DNA of 32,662 nucleotides, from contig JAPOUQ010000114.1 of the NCBI GenBank assembly GCA_026708585.1, forward strand, positions 1-32,662. Reading direction: 5' to 3'. The position numbers and the translations under genes are program-made. This stretch comes from Gammaproteobacteria bacterium. Lineage in GTDB: Bacteria; Pseudomonadota; Gammaproteobacteria; Arenicellales; Poriferihabitantaceae. The notes under the pieces are model-generated. The model did no database searches. It was not told the origin of the DNA and saw nothing but the letters and a program-made list of their open reading frames with translations. This document shows, in pieces, positions 1 to 7,041 of this stretch (its first letter is position 1; every line of letters starts with the position of its first letter).

Positions 1-64
1 AGAACGAAAAATCAATGACTTATAGACAGATTTGCGCCAAAATTAGTCGAAATTTATCAGTTTT

Positions 65-1171
65 TCAGACGAGTTGCGAAGGTCGGGTTAGGAGCGTCCC
101 CCGTTCGTTCGGATAGGTTGAGCGGGCAATCAGTGGGACCCCTTTCAGGGTCTCATAGGACTCCCAAAGGCGCAAATAATTGTCACCCACGAAGCTTGAT
201 CTGGACTGTACAGAGACCCTCAAGGGTGAGATGACGGCAACCTCGTCATCACTCCCGCGTGCGTGTGCTTTGACCATGATGTGACCCTCAATGCTTTCGA
301 TCTCGAACGCCATATCAGGGCCGAGTGGAGCCATCTTGTCCTGATGTTTCTGCAGGTCGGCCTTCCATTCCTTGTCATCGACCGGGAGCAGTTTCGTGGT
401 CCTCCATTGGGCCGCGAGGCCACAGTATTTTCCATAGTCTGATGAGTAAGTTTCCACCTTGCCAGACTCCGATTTTGCGCGGTACAAGCGCCTCACCAAA
501 ACCGAGATGGTCTGTCTGTCTCCCAAGTCTGAATTGACGCTTATAGACAGTCCGCCGTCCACCTTTCTTGCGCTGAGTTTGAATTTGGCAGCGACTATCC
601 CAGCAGTCTTCAGGACTGGATCATCACGCTTAACAAACCGTACCATGTTGCCATCCCGATACCAAGTCCAATCGGAGTTCGATGCCAGCGCATGCATGGC
701 GGCATCTGCATTCAAAATCCAAAAAAAGTTCCGAGATTTGTCCTCTGGTAGGACATCCATGGAACCGGCCTTCAACCCCCACTGTTTCACGATGTCGGAG
801 GCGATTCGACGTATCTGGACCTTGTCTCGATAATCTAGGTGGACATTAACCGGATCTGGACACGTCAGCACATCTACATCTACCGGCGTCAAGACATCGG
901 CTGGCGCGGGCGTGGCAGATTCCGCGCCAAGATCTTCTTGAACTGAGGATAAGGTAGTTGACGCGGGGGCATCGGAGTCTACGACTCGTTCTGTGTAATC
1001 GGTAGTTTGCGTGTTCGTCGACAATGCGACAACTGTGATCACGACAAATGAAAAACCCATGACTGCGGTTGCGCGCCGCCGTGTAGGAATTCGGATTGCC
1101 TTAATGGGGCGCACAAGACAGGCAACGCCAACTAGAAATGCGATAACCGCCAAAAATCCAAGTGCTTCCAT
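65..1171 (-). CDS. Unrecognised membrane-anchored protein, 368 aa
   Basis: I do not recognise a family. Seen: residues 1-20 form a hydrophobic helix, followed by a basic stretch (IKAIRIPTRRR), then a second hydrophobic helix at about 35-52. A Ser/Thr/Asp-rich low-complexity linker runs to about residue 95, and the remaining 270 residues look like a soluble mixed alpha/beta domain. The arrangement suggests two membrane helices with a large C-terminal domain on one side, probably the periplasm (inference). The start is supported by an AGGAG about 7 nt upstream of the ATG at 1171. Base composition is visibly richer in G+C than the genes from 3.5 kb onward, which fits acquired DNA. The gene stands alone on the minus strand, with 150 bp separating it from the broken gene at 1310. 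Confidence 0.7.
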   Translation of the reverse strand: MEALGFLAVIAFLVGVACLVRPIKAIRIPTRRRATAVMGFSFVVITVVALSTNTQTTDYTERVVDSDAPASTTLSSVQEDLGAESATPAPADVLTPVDVDVLTCPDPVNVHLDYRDKVQIRRIASDIVKQWGLKAGSMDVLPEDKSRNFFWILNADAAMHALASNSDWTWYRDGNMVRFVKRDDPVLKTAGIVAAKFKLSARKVDGGLSISVNSDLGDRQTISVLVRRLYRAKSESGKVETYSSDYGKYCGLAAQWRTTKLLPVDDKEWKADLQKHQDKMAPLGPDMAFEIESIEGHIMVKAHARGSDDEVAVISPLRVSVQSRSSFVGDNYLRLWESYETLKGVPLIARSTYPNERGTLLTRPSQLV

Positions 1172-1309
1172 GTTGCTCTCCTACCTATCTGCTGTAACCC
1201 CCTAGGATGTCGACATTTCGGCATCTGTCTATCGTGATATTTTGCACTTATCCGTAATCGACCCCTAAGTCACACCTTGTTCCTTTATTGGGATAAGCTC
1301 GGGATGATC

Positions 1310-1759
1310 CTATTTTTCAGGTATATCAATCGCTAGATGCATATTTATTACACATTCTGCAATAATGTCTTCCTATGAGCTCAGCCTCGTGAGAGCCCCC
1401 TGATGGTAGTCCAATAACTTTTGCATGTGAGGGGTCTGCATCGAAGTTGTCATTGGCTTTTAGACGATCATGGACAATTTGCAATGAATCCAATTCCCTA
1501 GATACTGCATTCAAGACCGATCCGACATTGAGTTCTGCAAACCGACCATTTGGTCTGCTTTTGAGCCGACACAGGTGCCTTACCTCGCTTAATTGATAAT
1601 TCCTATCACTTCCAAATGCTTCAAGCCAGTTGACAGATAGGCCGCTCTCATTTTGCGTAGACAAAAACCATTGCCACTCGCCGTCCCATCCTCAAGAATC
1701 ATACTCGGTTTGACGTACCGGACGATATGGTCGTCTACAGGTAGGTTATCTTCCTTCAT
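1310..1759 (-). pseudogene. Second gene of a coupled hypothetical pair, broken by two frameshifts
   Basis: The ATG at 1759 overlaps the stop of the upstream gene as ATGA, so the two are translationally coupled. The N-terminal part reads MKEDNLPVDDHIVRYVKPSM up to the residues FCLR. The frame then breaks at the T-run at 1651-1654 and resumes one base later as NESGLSVNWLEAF. A second break near 1370-1373 separates AELIG from EDIIAECVINMHLAIDIPEK, which ends at TAG 1310-1312. With one base restored at each place the protein would be about 148 aa. From memory, the motifs 'DHxVRYVxP', 'LSVNWLE' and 'AELIG..IAE' belong to a widespread uncharacterised bacterial family that travels with the gene at 1756-2340. 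I cannot name a function. Two separate single-base losses argue for real decay. Confidence 0.65.
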
Positions 1760-2340
1760 TCGACAAATAGTACAGCTAGATCGCATGCATCAATTTGTCG
1801 TACTATTCCTTGGATGGAATCACGACCAGAAACACGGGAGACCTCTTTCTTATTTTCACGTTGATGAAACATGACATACTGCGCCATACCATCACCAAGG
1901 AACTGTAATCCGATGAGAGATCCTTTGCAACCCTTCCAGATTGCTCGGATATTGCCACTATCCGTCAGAACGAGACTTCCTTTTCGAAAGTTGGGATAGG
2001 AGAAAACAAAACGTCGGAAGTCTATTTCAGATGCCTCTCTGAGCATAAAGCCTTCCTGCAAGGCCTCTTCTCTCAGGAATTCGATGCGTGATTTATAAGA
2101 GTCGGAATACTTTGAATTCTCGAGCAAGGTTTCATCGAATATTGAGTCGTTGAATGACTTGACATTTTCTTGTATCTGTAGATGGGTGCAGGTGCTTTTT
2201 CGAAATTCTGATATTAGATAATTTATCTCGTTATATTCCACAGAGCGATTCGGTCTAGATATAACTGTTGGGGGATCGTCTTTGGATATTTCAATCGTTC
2301 CACCTTTTACACCGCATTCTTCTGTAATGGATGTTGGCAA
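1756..2340 (-). CDS. Conserved hypothetical protein, first gene of a coupled pair
   Basis: A 194-aa soluble protein with no signal peptide or membrane helix. The C-terminal half carries the most distinctive text: FRRFVFSYPNFRKGSLVLTD, then a Gly-Asn-x-Arg-Ala-x-Trp-Lys motif, GLQFLGDGMAQYVMF and SRVSGRDS. From memory this matches an uncharacterised bacterial family usually followed by the 'VRYV...LSVNWLE' protein, as here. The stop overlaps the next ATG (ATGA, 1756-1759). The start is uncertain: the listed one is a TTG with no convincing ribosome-binding site, and a stop lies in frame just upstream (TGA, five codons before). The 5' end may therefore be damaged. The two-gene, co-translated layout resembles toxin-antitoxin or partner-protein modules, but nothing in the sequence proves this. 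Confidence 0.6.
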   Translation of the reverse strand: MPTSITEECGVKGGTIEISKDDPPTVISRPNRSVEYNEINYLISEFRKSTCTHLQIQENVKSFNDSIFDETLLENSKYSDSYKSRIEFLREEALQEGFMLREASEIDFRRFVFSYPNFRKGSLVLTDSGNIRAIWKGCKGSLIGLQFLGDGMAQYVMFHQRENKKEVSRVSGRDSIQGIVRQIDACDLAVLFVE

Positions 2341-2408
2341 GATTACCGGGCTTCACATGTTTCCAAAACTACCCGAATGTCCTGCCTTGGCTTTTTGTTT
2401 AGAAAGCA

Positions 2409-2704
2409 TTACGCTCCTCCCATTTCACTTCCAAATAGCGGGATAAAATATACAAATCCACTTGCTCCCGTACTTCCATCTAGACCGCCTGATCCTCCAT
2501 TACCACCACTAGCTTCCCAAGTCTGTTGTTTCATTCGGACACGAGTTAATTCTCCTCCACCGCCCCCTCGGCCGCTGCCTGCGCCATAAATGGTAAGACC
2601 TTCAACAACGAAAGAACCGCCACCGCCAGCTGCTCCACGGATTATAAGCAACCCATTTAAAGGAGCCTGATTCGTATAACTGATGCAGTTTAGCTGTCGG
2701 CATC
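2409..2704 (-). pseudogene. Glycine-rich protein fragment
   Basis: An open frame of about 95 codons bounded by stops, with a possible TTG start at 2651. It contains several glycine runs (GAAGGGG, GRGGGGG, GGNGGSGG) alternating with short beta-like segments such as GLTIYGAGS and GFVYFIPLF, and it ends MGGA. This resembles the glycine-rich C-terminal part of a surface or phage tail protein, but no family is identified. There is no matching upstream part or clear start signal, so a remnant is more likely than a complete small gene. It lies on the same strand as the pair below it, with 68 bp between. Confidence 0.3.
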
Positions 2705-2879
2705 ATCAAATCTGATCAGGGTTGTGAGGTTGGTGAATTTCTTGCAGCTTCATTTCTTTGAGGCTAATAGTGTAACAGGGAGGAAGGACTAAATCCATAA
2801 TCTGAAGTCACCACCAATTCTTCATAATTGCCTAGTGGGGCGAGGCTTTATCCGCAATGTCCGGCTAATCCTAGGCTAG

Positions 2880-2919
2880 GGGATGGCGCAAAAGTAACTT
2901 GTTAGTTTTGCGCCATCCC
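2880..2919. repeat. 14-bp perfect inverted repeat
   Basis: Arms 2880-2893 (GGGATGGCGCAAAA) and 2906-2919 pair perfectly around a 12-nt loop. One more A:T-rich pair each side is possible with a bulged G. The A/T tract lies at the loop side and no T-run follows on either strand, so it is not a typical intrinsic terminator. It sits 22 bp from the inverted-repeat element at 2942 and may be part of a decayed mobile element or an extragenic repeat unit. Confidence 0.6.
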
Positions 2920-2941
2920 TAAATTTTGCACAGAAACGATT

Positions 2942-3101
2942 GGGGCTTAAATACATTACTTAACAAGGATGAAGTCGTGTCGGTAAACAGTATCAACCAG
3001 TACGAAAGGCGCAGAAAGTGGGATCCGATACAGGGTTGATTGACCATATCGCCCCTATTATGGTGAAGATTGGCCTGTGTCAAGTAATGTATAGAAGCCC
3101 C
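2942..3101. mobile_element. 160-bp element with 24-bp terminal inverted repeats (MITE-like)
   Basis: The ends 2942-2965 and 3078-3101 are inverted copies matching at 21 of 24 positions, starting GGGGCTT and containing TACATTACTT. The flanking bases allow at most a 2-bp TT target duplication. The 112-bp interior has no coding potential. This is the structure of a miniature inverted-repeat transposable element or a heavily deleted insertion sequence. I could not tie the end sequence to a named IS family. The right end lies about 17 bp before the surviving part of a RES-domain toxin gene whose N-terminal half is missing. No second copy was seen in the window. Confidence 0.5.
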
Positions 3102-3117
3102 TTACAATTGAACTGGA

Positions 3118-3432
3118 TTGAAGTATTACAGGGATCGCCGAGTCTCCAAGTTGGATGTAGAAATCCCATGAACTAGTTGGATCGCTCGATTTTGATCTGT
3201 ATGATGTGTCTGATAAATCTAGCATTGAGGAGTTGTATCATCTGGACAGCTATACCATTTCCAAAACACTGGCTACAGAACTACGAGACAAAAGATCAAA
3301 CGAACTGTTATCGAAGCGTCCAGTATCCCTATGGTCATGCAGTGATTTTGTTCCGTTCAATCGTTGTAGGCATCCACCTACTGAGCTAACGCTTACACGA
3401 ATTCTGGGGTGGAGGTGCGATCTTCAAGGCGA
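3118..3432 (+). pseudogene. RES-domain toxin remnant, C-terminal half, several frameshifts
   Basis: Joining three frames gives a RES-family (Pfam RES, MbcT/ResT-type NAD-degrading toxin) C-terminal half. The pieces are KYYRDRRVSKLDVEIP (ends 3168), then, after a shift at 3166-3170, HELVGSLDFDLYDVSD and YHLDSYTISKTLATELRDKR. After a shift near 3302-3309 it continues YRSVQYPYGHAVILF. The order 'Asp-x-Tyr-x-x-Ser-x-x-Leu...Leu-Arg-x-x-x-Ser-Asn-Gly...Tyr-x-Ser-Val-x-x-Pro-x-Gly' is what I know from this family. The N-terminal half with the GGRWN-type motif is absent, as is the Xre/MbcA antitoxin normally upstream. The 160-bp inverted-repeat element sits exactly at the truncated side. Non-functional. 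Confidence 0.6.
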
Positions 3433-3578
3433 AGAAAATGCTCTCAAACGAAATATTTATATGATATTTGTATAAGTGTTCAACTACGGATGCACGAAAC
3501 GATTACGTTCCATGCGAGAAACGCGATTTTTCTTCAAAATGCTACATTTTCGAGGAGTATCGAAAGTTAAGCTGGAGA

Positions 3579-4484
3579 TTAGTTGTAGTCCACTTTCACA
3601 TTAAAACCACCCTTTGAGTTAAGTTCAAATTGGCCATCAAGAATAGCATAACTCCAAAGAGCACTTCTTCGAAGGCCTCCAAGAGGATACATATGAATTC
3701 CGTCAATACCACTTTTCTGATTCGAGGCAGAGTGAATTGCTAAATCTCTGACAAGAACATCGGGTGTCTTGATCGTCATGAGTTTCGATAGATTTCTCGC
3801 CTGACGGGTTAGGTATTTCATAGACGGGCCAATTCCGCAGGCTTTGGCATGCATGAGTAAAGTTTTGACAGTGGCAAGGCCGGGTATGCCAATTCGGATT
3901 GGTAGTGTATTGCCTTCTTGTTGGATTCTTTGATCCCATTTGATGACGGGATCGGATTCGAAGACAAATTGGGTGACAAGATACAAATTTGCATCAGTCG
4001 TTTGGAAATACGCATTTTTCCAGTTTAGTGCTGCTGTTATGGATTCATCAGTCATATCGGGACTGCCTTCAGGATGACCTGCTACAGCAATCTGGCAAAT
4101 GCCATATTGATCAAAAAGACCAGTATTCAGAATTTGCATCGAGTCAGTAAATTGGCCGACCGGTTTGTCGACCGCACCCGCGATACAGAGTACGTGGTCG
4201 ACTCCAGCCTCGCCAACAACACTAGATAAGTACTCATTTAATGCTTTTTTGTTGGCAATACTTCGAGCGGCGAAATGTGGGACGGGTTCAAATCCTTCTT
4301 CTCTTAGACGCTTTGCTACCTTGACCGTATCTTGAAAATCGGAACCGGGCAAAAAGGTGATATAGACCGTTGTACCCTCTCGAAGATGCTCGCGAAAACT
4401 AGAGATCTTGGCTGCTGACCCAGGAGTTACCTCAGTACTAAAGCCAGTCACGAATTCCTGAATGCTTCTCTCAGATGAAATCAT
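3579..4484 (-). CDS. Methylenetetrahydrofolate reductase-like protein (short form)
   Basis: A 301-aa TIM-barrel protein of the MTHFR/MetF superfamily, which uses FAD to interconvert methylene- and methyl-tetrahydrofolate. Seen: barrel strands with GFEPVPHFAAR (about 65-75), the segment IAVAGHPEGSP (about 132-142), YLVTQFVFE (about 168-176, containing the Gln-Phe seen in MetF) and IRIGIPGLA (about 196-204). The usual N-terminal 'SFEFFPP' with the catalytic Glu of E. coli MetF (Glu28) is replaced here by VYITFLPGSDF. It thus belongs to the shorter, divergent branch, and its exact C1 substrate is uncertain. No signal peptide: cytosolic. The ATG at 4484 follows the SOUL gene stop by only 23 nt on the same strand, so the two may be co-transcribed. 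Confidence 0.75.
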   Translation of the reverse strand: MISSERSIQEFVTGFSTEVTPGSAAKISSFREHLREGTTVYITFLPGSDFQDTVKVAKRLREEGFEPVPHFAARSIANKKALNEYLSSVVGEAGVDHVLCIAGAVDKPVGQFTDSMQILNTGLFDQYGICQIAVAGHPEGSPDMTDESITAALNWKNAYFQTTDANLYLVTQFVFESDPVIKWDQRIQQEGNTLPIRIGIPGLATVKTLLMHAKACGIGPSMKYLTRQARNLSKLMTIKTPDVLVRDLAIHSASNQKSGIDGIHMYPLGGLRRSALWSYAILDGQFELNSKGGFNVKVDYN

Positions 4485-4507
4485 TTTACATATCTCTCAT
4501 GTATTTG

Positions 4508-5179
4508 TTAACTTGATTGGATCAAGGTCACCTGTATTTCGTTACGCCGTAATGCGGGTAAAGTCCAAGGTGGGTTATAGCCTGCGACTCGCCAATCTCC
4601 TTGATGATCCATTCCTTGTCCATCCAGCCAGGCGGCAAGTTTGGCACGATGTAGTTCGACCGGTGCAGTTCGCAATCGCCCCGAGAATTGTAACGTCGCA
4701 ACTTGTCTTTCAGGTACATCAATTAGTCGAATACGTGTATCAAGAGGTTTTGGCGAGTTGGAGGTATTCATGCCTTGAGGTAACACGAACGCAATAGTCC
4801 AACCTTGTTGAGACTGATCCATAATACCGGATTCCTGCGTTGGTTGTGATTGGTTGCTTTGTGTACTAGAAATCATGGCAATTCCTTGCGGAATCACAAG
4901 AACTGGTGCTGTCATCTCGATCTTTGATGCGTTTTTATTTGCGCCCGAGATGTAATCAAATAATCGATTGAAAGCGGTCTGAGTTGCTGAATGAAAAGTC
5001 TCGTCAACAACCGTTTCAGCGATCGTATAAGTTTCATAGTTTCTGATCTGAAAATTATCTTGCTCGGTAACCACTGTAAATAGGGGTTCTTCAGCTGCAG
5101 GGCCACCAAACATAGAACAACCACTCATCGAGATCGATATGAAAAAGGCCATGAAACTGGCCAAAATGTGAGTTTGCAT
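4508..5179 (-). CDS. SOUL-family heme-binding lipoprotein
   Basis: A 223-aa SOUL/HBP-family protein. The N-terminus is a lipoprotein signal with lipobox ending SMSGC (Cys21), so it is probably anchored in the outer or inner membrane facing the periplasm. The SOUL fold follows: a start like PLFTVVTEQDNFQIRNYE, then AFNRLFDYISGANKNASKIE with MTAPVLV, the family's most conserved block (about 80-100), then FVLPQGM, and near the C-terminus AAWLDGQGM and YNPPWTLP. Family members bind heme or related tetrapyrroles; the physiological role in bacteria is poorly defined. It lies upstream of the MTHFR-like gene (23 nt gap) and divergent from the peroxiredoxin gene. Confidence 0.9.
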   Translation of the reverse strand: MQTHILASFMAFFISISMSGCSMFGGPAAEEPLFTVVTEQDNFQIRNYETYTIAETVVDETFHSATQTAFNRLFDYISGANKNASKIEMTAPVLVIPQGIAMISSTQSNQSQPTQESGIMDQSQQGWTIAFVLPQGMNTSNSPKPLDTRIRLIDVPERQVATLQFSGRLRTAPVELHRAKLAAWLDGQGMDHQGDWRVAGYNPPWTLPALRRNEIQVTLIQSS

Positions 5180-5374
5180 GGAATCATCATGTGTATTTCA
5201 ATTCAGTCGTGATGATACAGCAATCATTTGCTACTTGAAGCATATTTAATTCGAACCATATTAAGCATAGCGGTATGATCTCAGTCAATCACAACAGCCC
5301 TGCAAATATAGGCTAGCTGTCTGATTGAGGCCCGTGCTACTAGGTTTGATATGAACAGAGATTGCTGAACCTTG

Positions 5375-5403
5375 TTTACAGCTTTTGCTAATCACGGTCT
5401 AGT
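5375..5403 (+). promoter_or_regulatory. Possible sigma70 promoter for the peroxiredoxin gene
   Basis: TTTACA (5375-5380), a 17-nt spacer and TCTAGT (5398-5403). The -35 matches 5 of 6 consensus bases and the -10 only 4 of 6. It lies in the 266-bp divergent region between the SOUL and peroxiredoxin genes, about 40 nt before the start. No operator such as an OxyR site was recognised. Confidence 0.3.
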
Positions 5404-5451
5404 CGAACCTTGACCATATTTAATTTCTAAAGTTTTTTCGGAGAAATGAAC

Positions 5452-5937
5452 ATGACTATTCAAGTTGGAGACAAAATCCCCAATGTAACTATTGCAACCG
5501 TGATATCCGGGAGTTCGAGTGAAACTACCACGGATGAAATTTTTCGTGAAAAAAAAGTGGTGATGTTTGCATTACCGGGTGCGTTTACCCCTACCTGTAC
5601 TGCATCACACTTGCCAAGTTATGTTGTTAAGCATAATGAAATCAAGGCCAAGGGTGTTGATACTATCGCCTGTTTATCGGTAAATGATCAGTTTGTTATG
5701 AAGGCTTGGGGAGAATCACAAAATACCGATGGCAACATACTATTGATAGCTGATGGAAGTTGTAATCTAACACAGGCTTTGGGTATGGAACTTGATCTGA
5801 CCGAGAGAGGGCTTGGTGTTCGTTCCCAACGTTATGTCATCATTGCTGACGACGGAGTGATAACGCACCTAAACCTAGAACCATCTCCCGGCGAATTATC
5901 GAATAGTGATGCGGATACCGTTTTGGGTATGCTGTAA
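5452..5937 (+). CDS. Peroxiredoxin, Prx5 / type II family
   Basis: A thiol peroxidase that reduces H2O2 and alkyl hydroperoxides with thioredoxin or glutaredoxin as reductant (family knowledge). The peroxidatic Cys is in PGAFTPTCTASH (Cys49 counting from the start chosen here). Further Prx5 signatures are IACLSVNDQFVMKAW and RSQRYVIIADDGVI. The listed reading frame begins at ATG 5446, but the Shine-Dalgarno CGGAG at 5439-5443 is only 2 nt from that ATG and 8 nt from the ATG at 5452. I therefore prefer 5452 (161 aa). No fused glutaredoxin domain. Single gene, followed 36 nt later by htpX. Confidence 0.9.
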   Translation: MTIQVGDKIPNVTIATVISGSSSETTTDEIFREKKVVMFALPGAFTPTCTASHLPSYVVKHNEIKAKGVDTIACLSVNDQFVMKAWGESQNTDGNILLIADGSCNLTQALGMELDLTERGLGVRSQRYVIIADDGVITHLNLEPSPGELSNSDADTVLGML

Positions 5938-5973
5938 GCAGATTTGAGAGTGTTGATTCCCTGATTATCGATC

Positions 5974-6852
5974 ATGTTTGCACGTATTGGTTACTTTATT
6001 GCAACAAATCTAGCAATTCTTGTCGTGCTCAATATCACGGCAAGATTGTTTGGATTTGATCAATATTTATATGGCGCTGGCCAGAACATGGGTTCGTTAT
6101 TAATCTTTGCGGCCGCGTTTGGAATGTTGGGATCATTTATATCCCTAGCCATGTCGAAACGTATGGCCAAAAAATTCTCTGGAGCACAGGTTATCGAAAC
6201 TCCACGTAATTCTCAGGAGAGATGGTTGGTTGAAACAGTCGAAAGACAGTCCCAGAAAGCTGGGATAGGAATGCCGGAAGTAGCAATATTCAACCATCCT
6301 CAACCGAATGCTTTTGCAACGGGCATGAGTCGGAACAATGCTCTGGTTGCTGTCAGTCAGGGACTACTTGAGCATATGTCAAAATCGGAAGTTGAAGCTG
6401 TTTTGGGTCATGAAGTAAGCCATGTAGCGAATGGAGACATGATTACTCTGGCATTAATTCAGGGTGTTGTGAATACTTTTGTTATTTTTCTGTCTCGTGT
6501 CATCGGTCAGATGGTTGATCGAGCTGTATTTAAAAGTCGTTCCGGTATGGGTCCCGGATATTGGATCACAGTGATTATTGCCGAAATTATTCTTGGTATT
6601 TTGGCGAGTACAATTGTCATGTATTTTAGTCGCCGAAGGGAATTTCGGGCTGATTTGGGTGGCGCTGAACTCGCAGGCCGTGACAATATGGTTTCTGCCT
6701 TGCAGAAGCTTCGAGACTTGTATGAACCTCCAGCACTTCCCGACCAACTCTCCGCATTTGGTGTCTCTGGAAAACAGGCCTCAGGGTTGAAACACTTGTT
6801 CAGCTCACATCCGCCTATTGACCAACGAATTGAGGCTTTGCAGAGACTCTAA
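5974..6852 (+). CDS. htpX: HtpX membrane zinc metalloprotease (M48B)
   Basis: A 292-aa inner-membrane protease that removes misfolded membrane proteins, working alongside FtsH in E. coli. Membrane helices lie at about 3-24 and 40-60 in the N-terminal part and two more at about 155-175 and 190-215. The zinc site is HEVSH at 146-150, with the third ligand Glu in the REFRADLGG block. NAFATG (about 112-117) and the C-terminal [11 protein letters not shown] are family signatures. Length equals that of E. coli HtpX (293 aa). No strong ribosome-binding site is visible before the ATG. It may be co-expressed with the peroxiredoxin, which would make sense as an envelope-stress pair, but the linkage is only positional. 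Confidence 0.95.
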   Translation: MFARIGYFIATNLAILVVLNITARLFGFDQYLYGAGQNMGSLLIFAAAFGMLGSFISLAMSKRMAKKFSGAQVIETPRNSQERWLVETVERQSQKAGIGMPEVAIFNHPQPNAFATGMSRNNALVAVSQGLLEHMSKSEVEAVLGHEVSHVANGDMITLALIQGVVNTFVIFLSRVIGQMVDRAVFKSRSGMGPGYWITVIIAEIILGILASTIVMYFSRRREFRADLGGAELAGRDNMVSALQKLRDLYEPPALPDQLSAFGVSGKQASGLKHLFSSHPPIDQRIEALQRL

Positions 6853-6999
6853 TTCTTCACCACTATTACATGAACACCGAAGAACGGATAACAAATAAAT
6901 ACTTATTGCAGTCATCGAAATAAGGATTTGTCTTGAAAGCAGGTGTTTCCGATCTGAATCATCAAGTCATAATCTGATAAACACTGGTCGATTACCTAT

Positions 7000-7026
7000 A
7001 CCCAAATTACCAAAAATAATTTGGGT
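7000..7026 (+). repeat. 10-bp inverted repeat just upstream of the hutF ribosome-binding site
   Basis: ACCCAAATTA (7000-7009) and TAATTTGGGT (7017-7026) are perfect inverted copies around a 7-nt loop. The repeat ends 4 nt before the GGAGA Shine-Dalgarno (7031-7035) of the GTG start at 7042. It could be an operator for a repressor or an mRNA hairpin affecting translation. No T-run follows, so terminator function is unlikely. Confidence 0.55.
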
Positions 7027-7041
7027 TAGTGGAGAATAGTT

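Noticed and set aside
3177-3475. Two overlapping plus-strand ORFs of 70 and 89 aa as separate genes
   Set aside because: They are pieces of a single frameshifted RES-domain gene.
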